From NCBI GenBank assembly GCA_020635015.1, contig JACKAP010000015.1, positions 62,001 through 126,000 of the forward strand: DNA of 64,000 nucleotides, read 5' to 3'. The notes beneath the pieces were generated by a model. The model was not told the origin of the DNA and made no database searches. It was given only the letters and a program-made list of their open reading frames with translations. Source of the stretch: Calditrichia bacterium. Lineage in GTDB: Bacteria; Calditrichota; Calditrichia; RBG-13-44-9; J075. Within the stretch, counting starts at the first letter, position 1. Each line of letters opens with the position of its first letter. Positions 1 to 6,346 of the stretch are shown here, piece by piece. Position numbers and translations under genes: made by a program.

Positions 1-113
1 TTCAGTGGGATTTTGAACGGTTTCTTTATCTCTACGTGATGATTTTGTCGTTTTTGTATACGATATTCCTGATCTATTATTACCGGCTGGCGCGGGGAGA
101 GAAGAAAGACTGA
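1..113 (+). CDS. 3' end of a membrane protein gene (partial)
   Basis: The reading frame is open from base 3 and stops with TGA at 111-113, giving 36 residues that begin beyond the left edge. The visible tail is one hydrophobic, aromatic-rich segment (VMILSFLYTIFLIYYY) followed by a short basic cytoplasmic end (RLARGEKKD). This fits the last transmembrane helix of a polytopic membrane protein. Its position just ahead of polysaccharide genes on the same strand suggests an O-antigen polymerase, flippase or membrane acyltransferase. That is inference from context, because no family motif is visible. Confidence 0.5.
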   Translation, partial: QWDFERFLYLYVMILSFLYTIFLIYYYRLARGEKKD

Positions 114-115
114 TA

Positions 116-222
116 GCCACGGAGACACAGAGAACACAGAGAGTTGTCAGTTGTCAGTTGTCAGTCTTTGTAGTGATCGGTGGCCACCGATCTATTCTCC
201 GTGATCTCTGTGGCTCTGTGGC
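116..222. repeat. Nested inverted-repeat island with heptamer array and palindrome
   Basis: A left arm rich in CACAGAG words (116-143) pairs imperfectly with a right arm of CTCTGTGG words (196-222). Between them are three copies of the heptamer GTTGTCA (about 143-164) and a perfect 18-bp palindrome, GATCGGTGGCCACCGATC, at 175-192. The island starts 3 bases after the preceding stop codon. The same words recur in islands near 1.7, 14.6 and 31.2 kb. Confidence 0.85.
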
Positions 223-246
223 AAAAGACTAATCGGATATTAACTA

Positions 247-801
247 ATGACCCGTAAACTCATCCAACTATTTTACACCCTTCTGGCCCATATCTTCTAC
301 CCGCAGAAGACCGAGTTGCTGCAGCTCTCGCCGACCTTTGCCCGCGGTTACATTCTTGCCCAAAAGATCCTCAACCTCAACGGCTGCCGGCGGATTCCCT
401 GGCCGGTGCATCTGACCTCGAAGGTCTATGGAAACATCACCGTGGGGAAGATCACCACTCCGGGGATGTCGCCCAACATTTATGTCAACGGCCTCAATGG
501 GGTGGTTTTTGGCGACAATGTCTATATCGGTCCCGGCGCAAAGATCATCAGCGCCAATCATGATGAACGCGACTATCGCCGCCATATCCCGGGCAAGCCG
601 GTGCGAATCGGGAACAATGTATGGATCGGGGCCAATGCGGTGATCTTGCCGGAGGTGACGATCGGCGACAACGTGATCGTCGGCGCCGGTGCAGTGGTGA
701 CGGCGGATGTGCCGCCCGATGTGATTGTCGCCGGCAATCCCGCCCGGGTGATCCGTGAAAAGGCGCCTTATGGAAGCGATGAGGTCGCTCATGGCGAATA
801 A
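247..801 (+). CDS. Hexapeptide-repeat acyltransferase (surface polysaccharide O-acetyltransferase)
   Basis: A 184-residue protein with left-handed beta-helix hexapeptide repeats in its C-terminal half (GNNVWIGANAVILPEVTIG, then DNVIVGAGAVVTADV) and the closing signature VIVAGNPARVIR typical of the LacA/NodL/WbbJ acetyltransferase family. The histidine in SANHDERDY, about residue 105, sits where the family's catalytic His lies. It probably transfers an acetyl group from acetyl-CoA to a sugar during surface polysaccharide assembly in the cytoplasm. No clear Shine-Dalgarno sequence precedes the ATG. It overlaps or abuts the next gene, a methyltransferase, as expected for an operon. The sugar acceptor cannot be read from sequence. 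Confidence 0.85.
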   Translation: MTRKLIQLFYTLLAHIFYPQKTELLQLSPTFARGYILAQKILNLNGCRRIPWPVHLTSKVYGNITVGKITTPGMSPNIYVNGLNGVVFGDNVYIGPGAKIISANHDERDYRRHIPGKPVRIGNNVWIGANAVILPEVTIGDNVIVGAGAVVTADVPPDVIVAGNPARVIREKAPYGSDEVAHGE

Positions 802-1696
802 TCCGGCTAAATCCGGAAGTGGTCTGAGCGCCTTGGTTCCCCGCCCCCTGAAGCGATTCCTCGGCATGCTCAGGCGTGCGCTGATCTACCGCAATTACGA
901 CTCAAGCGCGTACTGGCGTAAGCGCACCGAAGCGCAGGGAGAAGCACGGGTGCTCTGGCGCAACGAAGCCTACAACCGCTGCTACCGCCGGCGGCAGCAG
1001 GAATTGATCGAAGCGTTCCTGCCGGAAATAGATCGTGAATACCGGGTGCTCGACATCGGCTGCGGCGTCGGCACGGTGGCAAAAATGCTCGCGCAGCATC
1101 CGCTGATCCGGATTGATGCGGTGGACTTCCCGGAGATGATCGCCGCCGCCCGCCGGGAAAATTCTTCCCCATGCATCACTTATATTGCCAGCAGCGCGGA
1201 GGATTATTTCGATTCGCAAAAGCGCTACGACCTGGTGCTTTCCTCTGCCTGTTTCTCAGCGATCCGCGATATCACCAGCTTGCGTCAGGCCATCCGAAAC
1301 TGCGCCGCCATGACCGCCCCGGGAGGACGCATGCTGATGCTAGACCCTTTCCACCGCTGGAATTACCTTGCCCGCAGCAAGTTCAGCTCCCGCCAGGTGA
1401 TCGCCCTGATGGATTCGCTGGGCTTTACCTGCATCCGCAAGAGCGGGGTGTTGTTCTGGCCTTACCGCGAATGGCTGGCCAATTCCGATTTTCCGCCGGA
1501 ACAAATCGAAAAACATTTCCACCGGGGCGAAAGGCTGCTGAAAGTGCTTGGCGCGCATCTTTGGGCCGATTATAAAATCCTGGAATTTGTCAAGGTCGGT
1601 AAGGTTCGCTTAAAGCATGATTTGTCGAATATCGAACATAATTGCCACAGAGACACAGAGCACACAGAGAACCGACAACCGACATCTGATAACTGA
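791..1696 (+). CDS. Class I SAM-dependent methyltransferase
   Basis: The Rossmann-type methyltransferase signature VLDIGCGVGTVAKML (motif I) is clear about 90 residues in, followed by an acidic motif II (IDAVDFPEM) and a post-motif region (GGRMLMLDPFHRW). I prefer the ATG at 791, which is preceded by GAGG at 781-784. An upstream in-frame ATG at 755 would lengthen the overlap with the acyltransferase gene. It likely methylates a sugar or lipid-linked intermediate of the polysaccharide locus, which is inference from context. The last roughly 18 codons (HNCHRDTEHTENRQPTSDN) are encoded by the CACAGAG repeat island, so the native C-terminus may have ended earlier and been extended by the repeat. 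Confidence 0.85.
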   Translation: MANNPAKSGSGLSALVPRPLKRFLGMLRRALIYRNYDSSAYWRKRTEAQGEARVLWRNEAYNRCYRRRQQELIEAFLPEIDREYRVLDIGCGVGTVAKMLAQHPLIRIDAVDFPEMIAAARRENSSPCITYIASSAEDYFDSQKRYDLVLSSACFSAIRDITSLRQAIRNCAAMTAPGGRMLMLDPFHRWNYLARSKFSSRQVIALMDSLGFTCIRKSGVLFWPYREWLANSDFPPEQIEKHFHRGERLLKVLGAHLWADYKILEFVKVGKVRLKHDLSNIEHNCHRDTEHTENRQPTSDN

Positions 1697-1759
1697 CAAC
1701 TGGCAACTGGCAACTGGCAACTGACAACTAACTCTGTGATCTCTGTGGCTCTGTGGCAA
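1642..1759. repeat. Nested inverted-repeat island overlapping a gene 3' end
   Basis: Left arm of CACAGAG words (1642-1670) and right arm of CTCTGTGG words (1731-1759) form an imperfect inverted repeat. Between them lie heptamer arrays of AACTGAC/AACTGGC, with three consecutive AACTGGC copies around 1700-1720. The left arm and part of the array are inside the methyltransferase reading frame that ends at 1696. Confidence 0.85.
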
Positions 1760-1803
1760 CAGTTAACAAGTTAATTTTTAACCCATCCTGAGGAAGAAAA
1801 ATC

Positions 1804-2916
1804 GTGAAGCTGCGCCGACTGTTCCTGATAAAAATGCTCCTGCTGCGCCGGCGCAAGACGCTGCTAAGCGAACTGCGCGAGCGCCTCTCCCGCGGCCATT
1901 TGCAATTTTATCCCGAGCTGTCCGGACGGGTGGCGATCTACCGCCTGGCCTGTCTGATTGCATCCCAAACGGAGCGCCGGATTGCCCTGGTGCCGGATTA
2001 TATCTGCAACGTGGTGCACCGCGCCCTGGAGGAAGCGGGCTTTGTGGTTGAGATCTATCAAACCGACCGTATTATGGAACCGCTGCTGCCGGAGATCACC
2101 ACCCGTCTGCGCCGGGATGACGTGGCCATCCTGCTCACCGCTTCGCTCTTCGGCTCGTCTGCCCTGCTGCCGGAACTGGAGAAGGAAAACCTGCGCGGCG
2201 TCATCCGCCGAAGCGGGGCGCACGTTCTGGTTGATCTCTGCCAGGACATCAGCCTGATCGAGCGGCTTCCTACCGGTTACGGCGATCAGCTCAGCGCCGT
2301 GGTCAGTTTCAACGACAAGAGCTTCCCCGGGGCGATGGGCGGCGGCATCCTGGCCGGCTTCGAAATCCCCGAACCGCCGCGGCGATTTACCCTGCACGAG
2401 CAGGGGCTGCTCATAAGGGAGATGGGGCGGAAGTGGTTTGCCAAAACCTGTGAATGGGTGGATGGGCGGATGGGTGGATGGGGAAAAACAGACCGCAACC
2501 CCATCCAGCATCCAACATCCATCCCGAAAGCTTTCGGGAAGCATCCAACATCCAATATCCAATATCCACCCATTCACCCATCCACCCATTCACCCATCTT
2601 CGACTACTCCCACTGCCGCTACTTCCCCTACACCTTCACCCCGGTTGCCATCGCCAAAATCCAACTGGTATGGGCCCTGGCCGGGCTGCGGCTGCTGCCG
2701 GAGATCAATCGCCGTCGCGCCCGGTTTGTCGACGCACAGAACCACCTGCAGAAACCCATTTTCGCCGCCAGCGCCGCCTATCTGATCGTCGAAGCGGACG
2801 CCGGCGATTTGCCCAAATACCTGCGCCGTAAGCCATCCTACGCCTGTCCGGAGGATCCCGGCCGCAGCGCCCGTCCGGAACTGGTGATCGTTCATAATCC
2901 GGGAGGGTTCCGGTGA
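1804..2916 (+). CDS. DegT/DnrJ-like PLP aminotransferase-fold protein carrying an in-frame repeat insertion
   Basis: The N-terminal 210 residues resemble a DegT/DnrJ/EryC1 aminotransferase large domain: VALVPDYICNVVHRALEEAG-like substrate segment, HVLVDLCQDISL (PLP-pyridine Asp region) and VVSFNDKSFPGAMGGGIL (candidate Schiff-base Lys). GTG start at 1804 with GAGGAAG upstream. From about codon 216 to 266 the frame runs through an island of GGATGGGT, CATCCAA and ACCCATCC words, adding some 50 low-complexity residues (WVDGRMGGWGKTD and so on). The frame then resumes a plausible C-terminal domain (IAKIQLVWALAGLRLLPEIN) and overlaps the next gene by 4 bp. It is either a functional enzyme with a tolerated insertion or a decaying gene. 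The PLP-family call is moderate. Confidence 0.7.
   Translation: MKLRRLFLIKMLLLRRRKTLLSELRERLSRGHLQFYPELSGRVAIYRLACLIASQTERRIALVPDYICNVVHRALEEAGFVVEIYQTDRIMEPLLPEITTRLRRDDVAILLTASLFGSSALLPELEKENLRGVIRRSGAHVLVDLCQDISLIERLPTGYGDQLSAVVSFNDKSFPGAMGGGILAGFEIPEPPRRFTLHEQGLLIREMGRKWFAKTCEWVDGRMGGWGKTDRNPIQHPTSIPKAFGKHPTSNIQYPPIHPSTHSPIFDYSHCRYFPYTFTPVAIAKIQLVWALAGLRLLPEINRRRARFVDAQNHLQKPIFAASAAYLIVEADAGDLPKYLRRKPSYACPEDPGRSARPELVIVHNPGGFR
2450..2600. repeat. Repeat island inserted in frame inside a coding sequence
   Basis: A left arm of GGATGGGT/GGATGGGC octamers (about 2453-2482) pairs with a right arm of ACCCATCC/ACCCATTC words (about 2569-2600). Between the arms are CATCCAA-type heptamers on both sides of the perfect 16-bp palindrome CCCGAAAGCTTTCGGG at 2523-2538. 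The island is about 150 bp, a multiple of three, and leaves the host frame open. Confidence 0.85.
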
Positions 2917-3947
2917 AATCCGTGCTGATATTGGATCCCCACCTCGACCAGGCCATCGCCCTGGCAAAGTATTTCCGGCGATTCGCACCGGGGTGGAAAA
3001 TCTTCGGAGGCAGTGAAGCAGGCCGGCGTCCCTATTTTCAGCCGGATTATTTTATAGAGATTATCGAATGCGATTTTTCCAATCCCACTCTCGGAGAGCA
3101 ATTCGATCTCATCATCCCCTCCGGCGCCGACAGCACCTACCAACGGGTCTCGGCTGTAGGCGATATGGCCCTCGGTGATTTACGCTTCACTTCTCAGAGC
3201 CTGAAGGCATTCGACAAAGCCCGGATGCTGGAGGCCGCTGCCGCCGCCGGCCTGGCAGTGCCGGAAACCGTCTACGATCACCGGTCAGTCAGCCGGTTCC
3301 CGGTGTTCTACAAAGACCGCCGTGAGGAAAACCGTTTGCATCGCAATCGCGGCATTGCCGTAAATGCAGCCGTCTTGGCGCGGCTTCCGGATCCGGATGA
3401 CTTGCTCTTCCAGGAATATATCGATTCGCCGGGCACCTACGGGGTGGGCTTCCTGGCCCGGGCCGGGGATATGCTCACCCACTTTACCCATAAAGAAACC
3501 GTCAGCCTGCCCAGAACCGGCGGCGCCGGGGTGATCGTGCAGCGGGTCGAGGACCCGCGCCTGATTGCAGCGGCAGCCAAACTCCTCCACCATCTCGGTT
3601 TTGACGGCTGGGGGCTGATCGAATTCAAATTCTGCCCCAGCCGGCAGGATTATGTCTTCATGGAGCTCAATGCTAAATTCTGGCAGTCGCTGGAATTTGC
3701 CCTGGGTAACAACCCGCAGTTTTTCCGGATGTTGTTCGGCATCGATTACCCGGCGGACAAAGTTGAGAAAATGGTCTTCGTCCGGCGCTACCTGATGCAG
3801 CCCTGGCGTGACAGGCTGCGCCACCTCCCCCGCCTCCGCGGCTGCCGGGTAGTGGAAACGGAGCATTTGGTGCGGTTTTATATCCGCCATTCCCTGCCGG
3901 AGGGGGTAAAATCGCTCGTTAAAAATTTAGGTCAAAAAAGCAAATAG
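2913..3947 (+). CDS. ATP-grasp domain protein
   Basis: A 344-residue protein with the layout of carbamoyl-phosphate-synthase-type ATP-grasp ligases. An N-terminal pre-ATP-grasp region (KSVLILDPHLDQAIALAKYF) leads to a KAFDKARMLEAAAAAGLAVP helix typical of the lid, the FQEYIDSPGTYGVGF strand, and the Mg/ATP-binding motif FMELNAKFWQSLEFAL. It should ligate a carboxylate to an amine or thiol using ATP. The GTG start at 2913 has GGGAGGG just upstream and overlaps the preceding stop codon, indicating translational coupling with the aminotransferase-like gene. The substrate is probably a precursor for sugar modification, by context only. Its TAG stop is the first part of the repeat word TAGAACGCGGATGAC. 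Confidence 0.8.
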   Translation: MKSVLILDPHLDQAIALAKYFRRFAPGWKIFGGSEAGRRPYFQPDYFIEIIECDFSNPTLGEQFDLIIPSGADSTYQRVSAVGDMALGDLRFTSQSLKAFDKARMLEAAAAAGLAVPETVYDHRSVSRFPVFYKDRREENRLHRNRGIAVNAAVLARLPDPDDLLFQEYIDSPGTYGVGFLARAGDMLTHFTHKETVSLPRTGGAGVIVQRVEDPRLIAAAAKLLHHLGFDGWGLIEFKFCPSRQDYVFMELNAKFWQSLEFALGNNPQFFRMLFGIDYPADKVEKMVFVRRYLMQPWRDRLRHLPRLRGCRVVETEHLVRFYIRHSLPEGVKSLVKNLGQKSK

Positions 3948-4148
3948 AACGCGGATGACGCGGATGGCGCGGATTCAACTGAATTAGCCACAGAGCCACA
4001 GAGGGCACAGAGAACTAACAACTGACAACTGAAAACTGCATGATCACTGGCCAGTGATCACGACAACTGAAAACTGACAAATAAAAACTGACAACTAAAA
4101 ACTGACAACTGATAACTGACAACTAATAACTGACAACTGACAACTGAC
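3946..4148. repeat. Repeat island: GCGGATGAC words, CACAGAG words, AACTGAC heptamers and palindrome
   Basis: The island begins with AGAACGCGGATGACGCGG at the stop codon of the ATP-grasp gene, continues through CCACAGAGCCACAGAG words, then a long degenerate array of AACTGACA/ACTGAAA heptamers to 4148. A perfect 20-bp palindrome, TGATCACTGGCCAGTGATCA, lies at 4041-4060. The array ends two bases before the start codon at 4151, leaving no Shine-Dalgarno sequence for that gene. Confidence 0.85.
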
Positions 4149-4150
4149 TT

Positions 4151-5089
4151 ATGATCGACGCCCATATCCATATTCACAGCAACTTTGATACTGCCGCATT
4201 GATCCGCTACCTCGACCGCGAGGACATCGATGCCTGCTGGCTGCTCACCTGGGAAGAGGTGCAGCCGGGGAAGTGGCCCTACCGCCACCTGCCGGTGGAA
4301 GATGTGCTGGCGGCTCACACCCAATATCCGGAGCGGATTGTGCCGATGTACGCTCCGGATCCCCGGCGCAGCGACTGCCTGGAACGCTTCCGGATGTTTC
4401 AGCAGCAGGGGATTGCCGGCTGTGCGGAGCTAAAGAGCGCAGTCAATTGGGATGATCCGCAATTGCAGCCCCTGCTGGGGTATCTTAATGCACAGCGGCT
4501 GCCGCTGGTGTTTCACATGGAGGCGGGACGGCGGGGCTATCGGTTTGACAGCGCTTCCCGCTTCGAGCACTTTCTGGCGCGCCTGCTCAACAGCGGGAAA
4601 TACGGGTTGCCCCGGCAAACCATCGAGTGGCTGGCCGGCATCCTGCCGCCGCTGCGGCGTAAAATGGATCGCGGCAGCTACAAGTTCCCCGGCTACCTGA
4701 TGGACTTCCTTTCCCTGGAAGCCGCGTTGCAGCATTATCCCGGCATTCGTTTTATCGGGCACGGGCCGTTCTTCTGGCGGAATATGGCTGCCGATCCCGG
4801 ACCGGTGCGCTATCCGTCCGGGAAGATCCGCCGGGCCGGGATCATCGACCGGTTGCTGCGTGAATATGACAACCTCTACGCCGACATCTCCGGGCGCAGC
4901 GGGTATGGCGCCTTGACCCGCGATCGTGTCTTCGCCCACCGCTTCCTGAGCGAACATTTCGACAAATTGCTCTATGGCAGCGACAATTATTTTGCCGGCC
5001 AGCGGGATTTTCTCGATGCATTAAAATTGGCGCCGGAAGTCTACCGGCGAATCTATCACGACAACGCAGCCGCATTGGTAAAACGATGA
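4151..5089 (+). CDS. Amidohydrolase-family (TIM-barrel) metal-dependent hydrolase
   Basis: A 312-residue protein starting with the metal-binding signature MIDAHIHIHSNFDTAALI (HxH on strand 1), with a later MEAGRRGYRF segment, RFIGHGPFFW (His near strand 6) and LLYGSDNYF (Asp of strand 8). This is the Amidohydro_2 layout. It should hydrolyse a C-O or C-N bond in the cytoplasm, since no signal peptide is seen. The last bases overlap the next gene's ATG (ATGA), so it is cotranscribed with the GT4 gene. The 5' leader is entirely AACTGAC heptamer repeat with no visible ribosome-binding site. The substrate is unknown; the polysaccharide setting suggests a sugar derivative. Confidence 0.8.
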   Translation: MIDAHIHIHSNFDTAALIRYLDREDIDACWLLTWEEVQPGKWPYRHLPVEDVLAAHTQYPERIVPMYAPDPRRSDCLERFRMFQQQGIAGCAELKSAVNWDDPQLQPLLGYLNAQRLPLVFHMEAGRRGYRFDSASRFEHFLARLLNSGKYGLPRQTIEWLAGILPPLRRKMDRGSYKFPGYLMDFLSLEAALQHYPGIRFIGHGPFFWRNMAADPGPVRYPSGKIRRAGIIDRLLREYDNLYADISGRSGYGALTRDRVFAHRFLSEHFDKLLYGSDNYFAGQRDFLDALKLAPEVYRRIYHDNAAALVKR

Positions 5090-6249
5090 GAATATATTAC
5101 ATCTGCGCAGCCGACATCACCAACTACGACGCCCAGCGCACCCACGTGCTGGAAGTGGCCGGGGAGATGCACGCCGCCGGAGAGGTGATAACACTTTTTC
5201 TGCCGCAATTCCGTGACGCCCGGGAATCATTCGCCTTCCCGGCCCGCTATATTCCGGTGATTTTAAAAAACAGTAAGCTCAAATTTGTCGAGTATGAGAT
5301 TCGCCTATTGTTTGTGCTCCTGTTCGCCTGCCTGCGCCGGCGGCCGCAGATCCTTTACACCCGCAAGGGTTTCCTCACCCTGGTGCCGGGTGTGATATCC
5401 CGGCTGCTGCGCATTCCCTCGATCATCGAAGTCAACGGCATCATCGCTGATGAAGTGAAGGCTGGCTTCGGTCTGCCGGAGGGCGCAGTGCGGCTGTTTG
5501 CGCTGTTCGAGAAGTGGAGCTACCGACTGTCCCATCGGGTAGTAACAGTGACGGAAGGACTAAAAACGATACTGCAAAGCCGCTACCGTATCCCGGCTGA
5601 GCGGATCGTCACCATCGCCAACGGGGTGAACGTGACCCGGTTCGCTCCGCGGCAGATCCAGGAAAACGGGGAAAAGATTTATCTGGGATTCGTCGGTCAC
5701 CTGGTACCCTGGGCGGGGGTGGAATACCTGATCCGCGCCCTGGCGGCGGTGCGGACCCATCGGCCGGAGGTGCACGGCCTGATCGTGGGGGAAGGGCAAT
5801 TGCGGCCATCGTTGGAAGCGCTGGCTCAATCCCTTCAAGTTGGCGATGCAGTGACCTTTACCGGAAAAGTACGCCCGGAGGAGGTGCCGCACTACATCAA
5901 CCGCTGCGCAATCTGCTTTGTACCGGCGGTGCGGGAGCGCAATGCCGAGATCGGCGGCTCTTCATTGAAATTATATGAATATATGGCCTGCGGTAAGCCG
6001 GTGATCGTCTCGGATATTCCAGGGCTGGATATCGTAGCGCAATACGAGGCGGGATTGATCGTGGAAGCGGAGAACGTCGCCGCGCTGGAGGAGGCAGTAC
6101 TTTATCTACTGGAAAATCCCGAGTTGTGCAAACAGATGGAAGAAAATGCCCGTGAAACCGCCCGTAAACATTTTAGTTGGCGGCATACCACCGAGCGCAT
6201 CCTTGCGCTCTGCCGGACACTGAATTGCACACAGATTCCACAGATTTAA
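5086..6249 (+). CDS. GT4-family glycosyltransferase
   Basis: A 387-residue GT-B fold glycosyltransferase. The N-terminal domain has the acceptor-side Rossmann fold with ILYTRKGFLTLVPGVIS and IIEVNGIIADE. The C-terminal domain begins near residue 200 (YLGFVGHLVPWAGVEYLI) and contains the nucleotide-sugar region GGSSLKLYEYMACGKPVIVS, corresponding to the E-x7-E element of family GT4, here with a divergent first position. It should add a sugar to a lipid-linked glycan at the inner face of the cytoplasmic membrane. It is translationally coupled to the amidohydrolase. The last eight codons and the TAA stop (NCTQIPQI) come from the ACACAGATT repeat island. Confidence 0.88.
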   Translation: MRIYYICAADITNYDAQRTHVLEVAGEMHAAGEVITLFLPQFRDARESFAFPARYIPVILKNSKLKFVEYEIRLLFVLLFACLRRRPQILYTRKGFLTLVPGVISRLLRIPSIIEVNGIIADEVKAGFGLPEGAVRLFALFEKWSYRLSHRVVTVTEGLKTILQSRYRIPAERIVTIANGVNVTRFAPRQIQENGEKIYLGFVGHLVPWAGVEYLIRALAAVRTHRPEVHGLIVGEGQLRPSLEALAQSLQVGDAVTFTGKVRPEEVPHYINRCAICFVPAVRERNAEIGGSSLKLYEYMACGKPVIVSDIPGLDIVAQYEAGLIVEAENVAALEEAVLYLLENPELCKQMEENARETARKHFSWRHTTERILALCRTLNCTQIPQI

Positions 6250-6331
6250 CAGATTTCCACAGATCTAACATCCAACATCCAACATCCAACATCCAACATC
6301 CAACATCAAATCTGCGAAATCTGCGTGCAAT
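6223..6331. repeat. Inverted-repeat island with CATCCAA heptamers supplying a stop codon
   Basis: Left arm 6223-6264 (AATTGCACACAGATTCCACA and related ACAGATTT words) pairs with right arm 6308-6331 (AAATCTGCG words ending GCGTGCAAT). The loop is about five tandem CATCCAA heptamers (6265-6307). The left arm encodes the final residues and TAA stop of the glycosyltransferase gene. Confidence 0.88.
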
Positions 6332-6346
6332 CACAAACGCAACAGC

